This document shows positions 34,257 to 43,563 of a stretch of DNA of 64,000 bases, in pieces (position 1 is the stretch's first letter; each line of letters opens with the position of its first letter). The stretch comes from Flavobacterium sp. AED (GTDB lineage: Bacteria > Bacteroidota > Bacteroidia > Flavobacteriales > Flavobacteriaceae): the NCBI RefSeq assembly GCF_000812945.1, contig NZ_JSYM01000001.1, positions 372,001 through 436,000 of the forward strand. Direction: 5' to 3'. The notes below the pieces were generated by a model. The model did no database searches. It was not told where the DNA came from and saw nothing but the letters and a program-made list of their open reading frames with translations. Position numbers and translations under genes: made by a program.

Positions 34257-34665
34257 ATTTATTGATTTAAAATAATAAAATAACGAATACTATATGCCTA
34301 ACTATAAAATGCAAAATCAATAGAATTGGGTTTCTATTTTTTTAATTTATTTTAGCTGAACTCTTTTTTATAATAAATATTATTTAACAGAAAATATTTA
34401 CATAATCAACTAAAATTCATCAACTTAAATACTAATTTATATAATTAAGAAGACATTAATCTTATTTTTAATACATTTTCGATTAAAGGAATAAAAAAAA
34501 CTACTAACTACACATTTTACTTATTTAGATGAAATAAAAGAAGCCAATCAAAAAAAATTCACTTTAATTGTTTACTCTAATTTAAATTAATCAAAATTTC
34601 ATGCAATAAAAAAACCTGCTCAATTACTTGAACAGGTTTTAATTATTTTAAAATAGTAAAAATTC
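34257..34665. other. Intergenic region between the HYR gene and dsbD
   Basis: This 409-bp AT-rich stretch has no convincing ORF on either strand and no tRNA-like or repeat structure apart from the dsbD terminator hairpin near its right end. It should contain the promoter of the HYR gene, but I see no exact TAnnTTTG box in the right orientation. Confidence 0.5.
34611..34640 (-). terminator. Terminator of the pabB-tilS-dsbD cluster
   Basis: Arms AAAACCTGCTCAA and TTGAACAGGTTTT pair with one mismatch/wobble and have a 4-nt loop, and an A7 run on the plus strand gives the T run. It lies just after the dsbD stop. Confidence 0.8.
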
Positions 34666-36669
34666 TTATTTTTTAAATTTGGAAATTCCGGTTTTTAACC
34701 ACCTTTCATATTCATCTACTCCAACATAACTTATCGTTGGCGTAGTCTCGTTTAGACTATTTCCTTCCAAATCTGTTAAAACATACAAAGGTTGTGTATT
34801 GGTTTTATATTTCGAAATCATAAAATCGGTCCACTTATCACCAATGGTTTCGATTTCGGCTCCGGTAGTTTTAGAAATATAATGTTCGTTTTTAGGTAAT
34901 TCGCGTTTATCGTCTACATACAACGAAATTAAAACAACCTCGTTATTCAAAATGGAAAAAACACGCATATCTGACCAAACATTATTTTCCATTTTTCTGC
35001 AATTCACACAAGCATAGCCTGTAAAATCAAGCATAATAGGCTTATTTACCGTTTTGGCGTAAGCTAACCCTTTTTCATAATCATCAAAAACAACTAGTCC
35101 ATGTGGTCCGCTTTTAGCTCCTTCGGGTAAAATGGCAGTAGCAGCTTTAACTCCTGAACCTCCGAAACCCATTGGACTTTCACTGTATTCCATTGGTGGC
35201 GGAAAAGCATTAATTAATTTTAATGGTGCTCCCCAAAGCCCCGGAATTAAATAAATGGTAAACGTCAAAACCAGTAATCCCATTAACAGCCTTCCTACTG
35301 AAATATGGGTCATAGGACTATCGTGCGGCAATGTAATTTTTCCAAATAAATATAATGCTAATACTCCAAAAACAGCAATCCAAATAGCCAAGAACACTTC
35401 TCTTTCCAATAAATGCAATTGCAAAACCAAATCAGCATTCGATAAAAATTTGAAGGCCAAAGCCAATTCCAGAAAACCCAAAACTACTTTTACTGTATTG
35501 AGCCACCCACCTGATTTTGGTAAAGAATGTAACCAACCCGGGAACATGGCAAACAACATAAAGGGTAAGGCTAAAGCCAATGAAAAACCAAACATCCCGA
35601 TGATGGGTGCAATACCTCCTTTGGAAGCAGCATCAACCAGAAGTGTCCCCACAATAGGTCCTGTGCAAGAAAAAGATACTATTGCTAGAGCCAATGCCAT
35701 GAATAATATTCCTATTATCCCTCCTCTATCGGCTTGATTGTCTACTTTATTAGCCCAAGAATTAGGCAACATAATCTCGAATGCACCAAGAAATGAAGAT
35801 GCAAAAATAATCAATAAAACAAAGAATAGTATATTAAACCAAACATTGGTAGACAGCGCATTTAGCGCATCAGCACCAAAAATCCATGTCACTAAAAATC
35901 CTAATACCACATAAATAAATATGATGGAAATCCCATAAATGATTGCATTTCTAATCCCTTTTGCTTTTGTTTTACTTTGTTTCGTAAAAAAACTCACCGT
36001 CATAGGAATCATCGGGAAAACACAAGGAGTAAGCAATGCGGCAAATCCTGATAAAAAAGCGATAAAGAAAATAGACCACAACCCTATTTGAGTGACTGGT
36101 TTTGCAGCTTCAACTTCTGATTTTACAGGAATAACGGTTTCTTTTACTGCTGGTTTTGAAACTATTGTATCAACTTTTACAGTATCCGTTTTAAGGACAA
36201 CTTCCTTCGCAATTTTTGAATTTAATGGAATTGTAAAAGTAAATTTTTTCTCTAAATTGATACAAACTTCTTTACAAACTTGGTAATTCAAGTCGGTTTC
36301 AATTTTAGTGGTTTTCGGGTTTGTTATCTTGATTTCCTGTTGAATCTGAGCTTTATCATGAAAAAAAGTTTCGTTCACCCCAAAAACATCGTTGAAAGCT
36401 GTTGTTGTTTTACTTTCTTTAGCTTTACCAACTAAGGTAAAATTTCCTTTTTGATCTTTAAAAATAATTTCCAAAGGCAGTGGCCCACCATCTGGTGTAA
36501 ATTGAGAATACAAATGCCAGTCTTTTTCAATAACTGCATTAAAAGTTAACAAATAAGTGTTCTCTGATTTTTTTTCAATTTTAGTAGTCCATTTTGCAGG
36601 ATCAAGAATTTGTGCATTTCCTTTGGTGAAAGCCAAAAAAGCAAAAAGTATAAATAGTATTTTTCTCAT
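34666..36669 (-). CDS. dsbD: Thiol:disulfide interchange protein DsbD
   Basis: This 667-aa inner-membrane protein carries electrons from cytoplasmic thioredoxin to the periplasm. The N-terminal alpha domain has a signal peptide and the Cys pair C132/C136 (VCKEVC). The central CcdA-like part has about eight helices with LTPCVFPMIPM and SFSCTGPIVG, each holding one redox Cys. The C-terminal thioredoxin-like domain has C554-x-x-C557 (YACVNCRKM). All three cysteine pairs of the relay are present. Its start overlaps the tilS stop by 1 bp. Confidence 0.93.
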   Translation of the reverse strand: MRKILFILFAFLAFTKGNAQILDPAKWTTKIEKKSENTYLLTFNAVIEKDWHLYSQFTPDGGPLPLEIIFKDQKGNFTLVGKAKESKTTTAFNDVFGVNETFFHDKAQIQQEIKITNPKTTKIETDLNYQVCKEVCINLEKKFTFTIPLNSKIAKEVVLKTDTVKVDTIVSKPAVKETVIPVKSEVEAAKPVTQIGLWSIFFIAFLSGFAALLTPCVFPMIPMTVSFFTKQSKTKAKGIRNAIIYGISIIFIYVVLGFLVTWIFGADALNALSTNVWFNILFFVLLIIFASSFLGAFEIMLPNSWANKVDNQADRGGIIGILFMALALAIVSFSCTGPIVGTLLVDAASKGGIAPIIGMFGFSLALALPFMLFAMFPGWLHSLPKSGGWLNTVKVVLGFLELALAFKFLSNADLVLQLHLLEREVFLAIWIAVFGVLALYLFGKITLPHDSPMTHISVGRLLMGLLVLTFTIYLIPGLWGAPLKLINAFPPPMEYSESPMGFGGSGVKAATAILPEGAKSGPHGLVVFDDYEKGLAYAKTVNKPIMLDFTGYACVNCRKMENNVWSDMRVFSILNNEVVLISLYVDDKRELPKNEHYISKTTGAEIETIGDKWTDFMISKYKTNTQPLYVLTDLEGNSLNETTPTISYVGVDEYERWLKTGISKFKK

Positions 36670-37985
36670 TATTCTAATTCTATTTTAAGTATATTTTGTG
36701 TTTCGTTTTCTATTCTAAAACGGTTATCCTGACGAATTCCAACAATCCAAACAATTTCATCTTTGGAACATAAAAGCCACGTATTTTCTTTATCAATCAA
36801 TGATAATTTTTCATCCTTAAATAATTTACTCACTTTTTTAGATTTACCTCCCATGCCAAAAGGCTGAAAAAAATCACCTTCACTCCAATGGCGCAAAATC
36901 AAAGGAAATTGTAATTTATTGGCGTCAACAAAGATAGTTTTATTTGAAACGATACTTATGTCGGCTACTTTACAAAAGGAAAGATTTAAGGGAATATTAA
37001 CTTCTTCCTGATTTTCTTCAATTAAATATTCCTTCTTTTCATTTACGAAATTTATCGGACTTAGGATTAAGGAATCTCTGTCTTTCAATAATCGAAACTC
37101 CAGAGAAAAAACCTGCTTACCTGATTGACTTTCGACCAAATCATAAATATCATCCCATGCCGAAAATCCAAATTCTTTCAGCCATTGGTACAAATACGAT
37201 TTGTAATTAGGCAATTTCATCAATTGATTCAAATCAAAGTGAATGTTTTCCTCCTCCTGCTTTGCTACTTGTTGATATACAATTATAGCTGCATCCTCAA
37301 CCATAGCTTGCGCTTCTTGCAAATACGTTTCTGTTTTATGAAAAGAAGAAAGGAAATTTGGGTTTAATTCCTTTAACATTGGTACTAAATGATGGCGAAT
37401 TTTATTTCGAAGGTATTTATCGGATACATTACTGCTGTCTTCTCGCCATTGAATCCTATTTTCTTTAGCATACGCTTCAATTTCTTGTCGGGAAAACAAT
37501 AAAAATGGCCGAATCACATTTTCATTTTGTTCCGGAATTCCTGTTAAACCTTCTAATCCAGTTCCTCGTGTAAGATTGATAAGAAAGGTTTCTATATTGT
37601 CATCAGCATGATGTGCGGTGAGAATATAGTCGAATTTTTCCGTTTCCAATAATTCATAAAACCAGTTGTAACGCAACTCGCGAGCGGCAACTTGAGTAGA
37701 AAGCTTATAATCCTCAGCAAATGCTTTGGTATCAAATTGTGTTACAAATACCTGAATATCATTTGCGAGAGCATATTCCTGAACAAAATCCTGATCACCG
37801 AAACTTTCCATTCCACGAAGTTGAAAATTACAATGTGCAATACCAATTTTATATTCTAATTGCTGAAATAAATGCACCATAACCATACTGTCAATACCGC
37901 CGCTTGTGGCAAGAAGCAGTTTTTTTCCATTCAAAAACTGAAAATTGTGAAGAAGATGATTTTGGAATTTCTGTAGCATATTCAA
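36669..37985 (-). CDS. tilS: tRNA(Ile)-lysidine synthase
   Basis: This 438-aa enzyme attaches lysine to C34 of tRNA-Ile(CAU), so that it reads AUA. The PP-loop ATP motif SGGIDS is at 28-33, followed by the family blocks HCNFQLRG, DYILTAHHADDNIETFLINLTRGTGLEGL and DSSNVSDKYLRNKIRHHLVP. The C-terminal TilS domain is present (RHWSEGDFFQPFGMGGKSKKVSKLF). The gene is essential in most bacteria. It lies between pabB (21 bp) and dsbD (overlap TAATG). Confidence 0.95.
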   Translation of the reverse strand: MNMLQKFQNHLLHNFQFLNGKKLLLATSGGIDSMVMVHLFQQLEYKIGIAHCNFQLRGMESFGDQDFVQEYALANDIQVFVTQFDTKAFAEDYKLSTQVAARELRYNWFYELLETEKFDYILTAHHADDNIETFLINLTRGTGLEGLTGIPEQNENVIRPFLLFSRQEIEAYAKENRIQWREDSSNVSDKYLRNKIRHHLVPMLKELNPNFLSSFHKTETYLQEAQAMVEDAAIIVYQQVAKQEEENIHFDLNQLMKLPNYKSYLYQWLKEFGFSAWDDIYDLVESQSGKQVFSLEFRLLKDRDSLILSPINFVNEKKEYLIEENQEEVNIPLNLSFCKVADISIVSNKTIFVDANKLQFPLILRHWSEGDFFQPFGMGGKSKKVSKLFKDEKLSLIDKENTWLLCSKDEIVWIVGIRQDNRFRIENETQNILKIELE

Positions 37986-38006
37986 AAGTAATTAATTCAT
38001 TTTAAT

Positions 38007-39293
38007 TTAGCTTAAAACTTCTCGCATAGCTTTGGCTTTAAGCAAACATTCCTCGTACTCCTTTTCAGGAATTGATTGTGATGTAATGGCACTTCCCACT
38101 GAAAAAGAAACATATTTTCTCTCCTGATTGTACAAAATACTTCGGATTACCACATTAAAATCAAAATCACCACTTGGCGTAAAATACCCTACTGCCCCAC
38201 TGTACAAACCGCGTTTTGTTTCTTCCAAATTTTCGATAATTTTCATTACTGAAATTTTTGGCGCTCCGGTCATACTCCCCATCGGGAAAGTGGTTTTTAT
38301 AGCATCGACCGCAGTATATTGATGATCTAATTTTGAAGTAATCGTAGAAATCATTTGGTGCACTTGCAAAAAAGAATAAATTTTACATAATTCTGTTACC
38401 GTTACAGAACTTTTTTGTGCTGTATGTGACAAATCATTGCGAACTAAATCCGTGATCATAATATTTTCCGAACGCTCTTTTGGGTCTAAAGCCAATTGAG
38501 TTCGCGATTTTTCATCTTCTACAGGATCCGAAAATCGTTTCGCAGTTCCTTTAATTGGCTGTGAAATAATCAATTCTCCTTCTTTTTTTAAATAGCGTTC
38601 CGGTGAAGCTGAAAGCAAAAAATGGCTGTTATTCTTGAAAAAAACAGCGAATGGTGGAAGAGAAATTTCGTTCAGCTTTATAAACTTTTCAATGGGATTA
38701 ATAGTTGCATTTTCTGCAAAAAACTCCATGCAAAAATTAGCTTCGTAAATATCTCCGTGGTGAATGTGTTCCAATATTTTGGATGCCTTTTCGAGATAAT
38801 TGGCTTTTGAAATTCGTTGTTGAATTGTTACTATTTCTTCTATTTCGATTTTCGAATTTTGAATTTTTATAATATCTTCAAAGTCTTCGTCGGCCTCATC
38901 GTCACACATATTGAGGTATTGGATTTCGAGTTCATTTCCTTTCAATAAAAATAATTTCTTAGGTTGAAAGAAAAATAAATCCGGAAAACCCAGTCCATCA
39001 AAATTATTGGATTGCAATAGCTCAACATCATTTTTTAAATCATACGATAAATAACCAAAAAGCCAGTCTTTGGTAATTTGCTGGTATTGTTTTAAATCTT
39101 CAAAAGCATTATGATAATCTGTTTTTATGGAAGTAAAAGCATCTACTGCTAGCAGACAATCATAACTGGAATGTCCCTGCGGATAATCATTACTATCCAT
39201 AAAAATGACTTCACGAAATTGTTGCGACCAAAGTAAAAGTTGCTGTTTGAAGGCTGTCGGATCGGATATTTGCTTATAAATTGAAACTCTCAA
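38007..39293 (-). CDS. pabB: Aminodeoxychorismate synthase component I
   Basis: This 428-aa chorismate-using enzyme makes 4-amino-4-deoxychorismate for folate. The key PIKGT motif is present (QPIKGTAKR), as are LVRNDLSHTA, FPMGSMTGAPK and RGLYSGAVGYF. The PIKGT form (rather than PIAGT) is characteristic of PabB as against anthranilate and isochorismate synthases. No pabA or pabC is adjacent. It is the first gene of the minus-strand set pabB-tilS-dsbD. Confidence 0.92.
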   Translation of the reverse strand: MRVSIYKQISDPTAFKQQLLLWSQQFREVIFMDSNDYPQGHSSYDCLLAVDAFTSIKTDYHNAFEDLKQYQQITKDWLFGYLSYDLKNDVELLQSNNFDGLGFPDLFFFQPKKLFLLKGNELEIQYLNMCDDEADEDFEDIIKIQNSKIEIEEIVTIQQRISKANYLEKASKILEHIHHGDIYEANFCMEFFAENATINPIEKFIKLNEISLPPFAVFFKNNSHFLLSASPERYLKKEGELIISQPIKGTAKRFSDPVEDEKSRTQLALDPKERSENIMITDLVRNDLSHTAQKSSVTVTELCKIYSFLQVHQMISTITSKLDHQYTAVDAIKTTFPMGSMTGAPKISVMKIIENLEETKRGLYSGAVGYFTPSGDFDFNVVIRSILYNQERKYVSFSVGSAITSQSIPEKEYEECLLKAKAMREVLS

Positions 39294-39513
39294 AAACGAT
39301 TTATTTTAGGATTCAAAATTACAATAAAAAAATTCCACCCAAGAAGCAGTAACCAAAAATTAATGGCACGATTTTTATTACAAAAAAGAATGACTTTACC
39401 TCCATAAATTGATCCGACTATTGATAAAAAATTACTTATCCGTTTTAAATAAAACAACTCCTTTACCTGCAATAAGTAAATCATTTTTAATCAATATTTA
39501 AAATCAATTCTCT

Positions 39514-40407
39514 ATGAAAACAATTGTAAAATTAAGCGTAGCGTCATTAGTAATCATGGCATTGCTATTTTCCTGTAAAAAAGGAGAAACTCCAGCTGAA
39601 GATGCAGCACTCGAATCATCAACCAAAGTAACTGATGCTATTTCTTCATCAGCAGCAATCGATAAAAAAGGGGATAATCGAAAATTTATTCGGACAGCAG
39701 ACTTAAAATTTAAAGTGAAAAATGTACCTCAATCAACGTATGCTATCGAAAACGCAACCAATAAATTTGGAGGATATGTTACCTACACTAATTTACAAAG
39801 TACCATTTCAGACCAAATAGAAACCAAAATAAGTCAAGACAGCATTCTGGAAACTACAAAGTTTTCAGTAGAAAATAGCATTACCATTCGAGTACCAAAT
39901 ACCAAGCTCGACACCCTGATAAAAGTGATTGCAAAACAAATTGCCTTTTTAGATTATCGGCTGATAAAAGCAGATGATGTTTCGATACAAATGATAAAAA
40001 ACCAATTGACACAAAACAGGAAAGCAAATCATCAAAAACGATTGGAAAAAGCCATTGATACTAAGGGCAAAAAACTAAATGACATCACTATCGCCGAAAG
40101 TGATTTAGAGAATCAAAAGGAACAAAATGATTCCAGCACAATCGAAAACATATCCTTGCAAGACCAAGTAAATTTAAGTACAATAAAACTACAAATCTAC
40201 CAGCCTGAATCCCTAAAACAGGAAAAAATTGCTAATACTAAAGATAAAAGCAACTATCAAAACAATATAGGAATCGAAATTCTGGATGCGCTAAAAAATG
40301 GTTGGTATATGCTTAAAGAAATAATTATTTTTATCTTCAATCTTTGGGCAATTCTGTTAATTGGAACTATTGGTTTTATTGTTTATAAGAAATATTTGCA
40401 TAAATAA
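39514..40407 (+). CDS. DUF4349 lipoprotein
   Basis: This 297-aa protein has a lipobox (MALLFSCKK, Cys ~21), then the DUF4349 domain: KFIRTADLKFKVKNVPQS, NKFGGYVTYTNL, ITIRVPNTKLDTLI and, after a coiled-coil-like charged stretch, DQVNLSTIKLQIYQPES. A single C-terminal membrane helix (about residues 268-290) follows, ending in a basic tail. The pattern is that of a membrane-tethered envelope protein; the function is unknown. It is a single gene, divergent from pabB. Confidence 0.82.
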   Translation: MKTIVKLSVASLVIMALLFSCKKGETPAEDAALESSTKVTDAISSSAAIDKKGDNRKFIRTADLKFKVKNVPQSTYAIENATNKFGGYVTYTNLQSTISDQIETKISQDSILETTKFSVENSITIRVPNTKLDTLIKVIAKQIAFLDYRLIKADDVSIQMIKNQLTQNRKANHQKRLEKAIDTKGKKLNDITIAESDLENQKEQNDSSTIENISLQDQVNLSTIKLQIYQPESLKQEKIANTKDKSNYQNNIGIEILDALKNGWYMLKEIIIFIFNLWAILLIGTIGFIVYKKYLHK

Positions 40408-40815
40408 AATTAAAACTGTTAAAAACCAATCGTTTTCGTGTCAAAAAATTAATTATCTTTATATCATAAAATAAATATAAAACTATTTTGATACAAAATA
40501 ATTGTAAACATGGGAATTAAAAACCTAATATATATTTGCATTCAACCCAAAGTTTACAAATAGCAATACAGTGATGTTTTCATAAATATTTACTACAAAT
40601 AAGTTATGATACACCTCAAAAGATTAAATTTTTATTAGCGATAAATATAAAATACAAAGAAAGTGGTCAATGAAGAAGATTGAATTTATATGGAAGCACA
40701 ATATTACAGTTAGACTTTTTCAGGCTTAGCCTTCGTCAATAAAAGGCTTTCTATAAAAATGAAATGGTATTTCTAAACAGTAATTTTAATTTGTTAACCA
40801 ATAAAACCACATATT
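40408..40815. other. 408-bp AT-rich gap between the DUF4349 and DoxX-like genes
   Basis: No ORF over ~25 codons looks real here. The one clear signal is TATATTTG at 40531-40538 (an exact -7 box), nearly 280 bp before the next start codon. The nearest TTG (40502) is 26 bp upstream, which is long for a -33 element. The gap may hold a long leader or an unannotated small RNA; I see no terminator-like hairpin inside it. Confidence 0.4.
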
Positions 40816-41193
40816 ATGAAAATTGCTATCATCATTGTCAGAACTTTAATTGGCCTTTTATTTCTTTTTACTTCTATCAGTTATTTTTTCAATCTAATGC
40901 CAGAACCTGTTGCCACTGGGAATTTTAAAGCTTTTCAGATTGGTATAGTAGCCTCAACTTATTTAATCCCGTTAGCCAAAACTGTTGAACTACTTAGTGG
41001 ATTGTCATTTGTTACTGGACGATATGTAACTTTAGCCAATATCGCCATTCTTCCGGTTACAATAAATATTTTACTGATCAATTTTTTCCTTACACCAGAA
41101 AATATGCCAATAGCCTTATTTGTGTTTTTAGGAAATTTATTTCTAATTTTCACTCATTGGGAAAACTATAAAAGTCTATTTTTGGCTAAATAA
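40816..41193 (+). CDS. DoxX-like membrane protein
   Basis: This 125-aa protein has four hydrophobic helices and the order seen in DoxX-family proteins: IVRTLIGLLFLFTSISYFF, an amphipathic loop, IPLAKTVELLSGLSFVTGRY, then ILPVTINILLINFFL and a final helix ending HWENYKSLF. DoxX proteins are linked to redox and thiol stress, but no activity can be assigned. It is monocistronic with a strong terminator. Confidence 0.75.
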   Translation: MKIAIIIVRTLIGLLFLFTSISYFFNLMPEPVATGNFKAFQIGIVASTYLIPLAKTVELLSGLSFVTGRYVTLANIAILPVTINILLINFFLTPENMPIALFVFLGNLFLIFTHWENYKSLFLAK

Positions 41194-41203
41194 TTTAAAC
41201 CAT

Positions 41204-41245
41204 ATAAAATAAGAAACCCGCCTAATAGCGGGTTTCTTATTTTAT
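41204..41245. terminator. Bidirectional terminator between the DoxX-like gene and lpd
   Basis: An 18-bp perfect stem (core AAGAAACCCGC/GCGGGTTTCTT) with a 6-nt loop and A/T runs on both sides lies between convergent genes. Confidence 0.92.
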
Positions 41246-41262
41246 AAAAGAGGTGTTTTTAA

Positions 41263-42666
41263 TTACACATGTAAAGCTCTATTATCAGTAGCGGCTAATG
41301 CAGCTTCTTTTATTGCTTCTGCAAATGTTGGATGTGCGTGAGACATTCTTGAAATATCTTCAGCAGATGCTTTAAATTCCATTGCTGTAACGGCTTCAGC
41401 AATTAAATCAGCACAACGGGCTCCAATCATATGAACTCCTAAAACTTCATCGGTTTTTGCATCAGCCAGAATTTTTACAAATCCGTCTAAATCTCCACCT
41501 GCTCTTGCACGACCTAAAGCTTTGAAAGGGAAACTTCCTGATTTGAAATCAACACCAGCTGCTTTCAATTGCTCCTCAGTTTGTCCAACAGCAGCGACTT
41601 CTGGCCATGTGTAAACAACACCAGGAATCAAGTTATAATCAATATGTGGTTTTTGACCCGCTAAAATCTCAGCAACCATTGCTCCTTCTTCTTCTGCTTT
41701 GTGCGCTAACATTGCTCCACGAACAACATCACCAATTGCATAGATATTAGGAACTGAAGTTTGTAAATGATCGTTTACTTCTACCATTCCTCTATCTGAG
41801 ATTTTTACTCCTGCTTTATCAGCATTCAATCCATCAGTATACGGACGACGTCCTACAGAAACTAATGAATAATCTCCTTCAAGAGTAATCGTTTCTCCTT
41901 TTGCATTTTCAGCTTGAACAACAACACCTTCACCATTTCTTTCTACTGATTTCACTTTGTGTGAAACGTAGAATTTCATGCCTTGTTTCTTCAATACTTT
42001 AGTCAATTCTTTAGACAATGAAGCGTCCATACCTGGAATGATTCTGTCTAAATATTCTACAACAGAAACTTGCGCTCCCAATCGTAAATACACTTGACCT
42101 AATTCAATTCCAATTACTCCACCACCAATAATCACCAAATGTTTTGGTACTTCTTTAAGTTTCAACGCTTCGGTAGAAGTGATGATTCTTTCTTTATCAA
42201 TCTTGATAAATGGTAAAGAAGATGGTTTTGAACCTGTTGCGATAATGATATTTTTAGCTTCGATAGTTTCAGAAGTTCCATCTGCTTTTGCAACAGCAAC
42301 ATGTGTAGCATCAACAAATGAACCCAATCCTTCCAGAACTGTAATTTTATTTTTGTCCATTAAAAATTTCACCCCACCCGAAGTTTGATCAACAACGGCT
42401 TGTTTGCGTGCAATCATTTTTTCAAGGTTCACTTTTACTTCTCCGGAAACTTCAATTCCGTGATCTGCAAAATGAGCAATTTCACTGTAATGATGAGAAG
42501 AAGCAAGCAATGCTTTTGAAGGAATACAACCTACATTTAGGCAAGTTCCACCAAGAGTGGAATATTTTTCGATAATTGCTGTTTTGAACCCTAATTGTGC
42601 ACAACGAATTGCTGATACATATCCGCCTGGTCCAGAACCTATAATGACTACGTCAAATGAACTCAT
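41263..42666 (-). CDS. lpd: Dihydrolipoyl dehydrogenase
   Basis: This 467-aa FAD disulfide reductase is the E3 subunit of 2-oxo acid dehydrogenase and glycine cleavage complexes. The N-terminal FAD site (VVIIGSGPGGYVSAIRCAQ), the redox pair C42/C47 (GGTCLNVGCIPSK), the NAD site (VIIGGGVIGIELGQVYLRLG) and the C-terminal His-Glu dyad (SHAHPTFAEAIKEA) are all visible. No E1 or E2 genes are near, so it is the unlinked type serving several complexes. A TAATTTTG box on the minus strand at 42704-42711 is a likely promoter. Confidence 0.95.
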   Translation of the reverse strand: MSSFDVVIIGSGPGGYVSAIRCAQLGFKTAIIEKYSTLGGTCLNVGCIPSKALLASSHHYSEIAHFADHGIEVSGEVKVNLEKMIARKQAVVDQTSGGVKFLMDKNKITVLEGLGSFVDATHVAVAKADGTSETIEAKNIIIATGSKPSSLPFIKIDKERIITSTEALKLKEVPKHLVIIGGGVIGIELGQVYLRLGAQVSVVEYLDRIIPGMDASLSKELTKVLKKQGMKFYVSHKVKSVERNGEGVVVQAENAKGETITLEGDYSLVSVGRRPYTDGLNADKAGVKISDRGMVEVNDHLQTSVPNIYAIGDVVRGAMLAHKAEEEGAMVAEILAGQKPHIDYNLIPGVVYTWPEVAAVGQTEEQLKAAGVDFKSGSFPFKALGRARAGGDLDGFVKILADAKTDEVLGVHMIGARCADLIAEAVTAMEFKASAEDISRMSHAHPTFAEAIKEAALAATDNRALHV

Positions 42667-42703
42667 AGTATATTTTTTTATTGTGTTTTTATAAAATGTC
42701 GCA

Positions 42704-42711
42704 CAAAATTA
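42704..42711 (-). promoter_or_regulatory. -7 promoter box for lpd
   Basis: Read on the minus strand this is TAATTTTG, an exact TAnnTTTG match, 38 bp before the start codon. Confidence 0.45.
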
Positions 42712-42817
42712 AGGAATTAAGTTTTGTTTAAAGTTTAATTTACAAGGTTTTTTGTTATGAATTTTTAGCAATTCGTATTTACATACCGTTGAATACCTAC
42801 TTAAATTGGCATATATA

Positions 42818-43276
42818 CTAAATATCAACAACTGTCGTGCTTTTTACTTCACTAATCATAAATGTGCTGTGTGTGCTTCCTATATGTTGTAATGTGGTGA
42901 GTTTTGTAACTAAAAATTCGCGGTAGGCTTCCATATCTTTTACCACAATTTTCAGAATATAATCGTAATCGCCGCTCACATGATGGCATTCCATCACCTC
43001 TTTTAGCTTCACCACTTCACTTTCGAATTTAGCAATAAATTCCTTGGTGTGCTGTATCAGTTTAAGATGGCAAAAAACAACAAAACCCTTCTCAACTTTT
43101 GAACGATTGACCAACACGACGTATTTATCGATAATTCCTTCCCTTTCCATTTTTTTGATACGTTCATAAACGGCAGTAACGGAAAGATTGAGTTTTAAGG
43201 AAAGTTCTTTGGTTGTTTTCTTGCTGTCAGATTGTAATAAAAAAAGCAGCTTTTTATCTATTGAATCTAATGTCAT
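42818..43276 (-). CDS. Lrp/AsnC-family transcriptional regulator
   Basis: This 152-aa protein has the N-terminal helix-turn-helix (KTTKELSLKLNLSVTAVYER then MEREGIIDKYVVLV) and the C-terminal RAM/AsnC ligand domain (VMECHHVSGDYDYILKIVVKDM). It is divergent from a Cys/Met PLP enzyme gene across 287 bp. By the common arrangement of such pairs it probably controls that gene in response to an amino acid. The effector is not readable. Confidence 0.9.
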   Translation of the reverse strand: MTLDSIDKKLLFLLQSDSKKTTKELSLKLNLSVTAVYERIKKMEREGIIDKYVVLVNRSKVEKGFVVFCHLKLIQHTKEFIAKFESEVVKLKEVMECHHVSGDYDYILKIVVKDMEAYREFLVTKLTTLQHIGSTHSTFMISEVKSTTVVDI

Positions 43277-43457
43277 TTTATTAAAAAATTTGGAATGGAT
43301 AAATAATCTATAAAATTCTTATTTGAGAAGCTAATTTAGAAAATTAAATTAAATTATTACTATTTTATAGTTTTAAAATCCAATATTTAACGCCATGATT
43401 GATTATTAATCTATAATGATTTTATTTTGAAATAAATTTCTTGATGCATCCGAGATT

Positions 43458-43541
43458 TCTAGCCCAGATAGCAGTGAAAATCCTTTTCTTTTTTTCTTTA
43501 AAAAAGAAAAGATTGAAACGAATAGCTGGAAATAGCTCCTA
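43458..43541. repeat. Imperfect palindromic intergenic element
   Basis: The centre is a perfect 12-bp hairpin, arms 43483-43494 and 43500-43511 (CTTTTCTTTTTT and its complement, loop TCTTT). Outside it the flanks pair imperfectly: TAGCCCAGATAGCAGTG on the left against GATTGAAACGAATAGCTGG and TAGCTCCT on the right. I recall similar TAGCCC...TAGCTCCT elements scattered in flavobacterial genomes. It ends 22 bp before the PLP-enzyme start. Confidence 0.6.
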
Positions 43542-43563
43542 AATAAACGATTAAATATAAATT

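Noticed and set aside
39290..39484. Minus-strand ORF of 64 codons overlapping the pabB start
   Set aside because: Its composition is that of translated AT-rich intergenic DNA, it shows no family motif, and it covers the expected promoter region between pabB and the DUF4349 gene.
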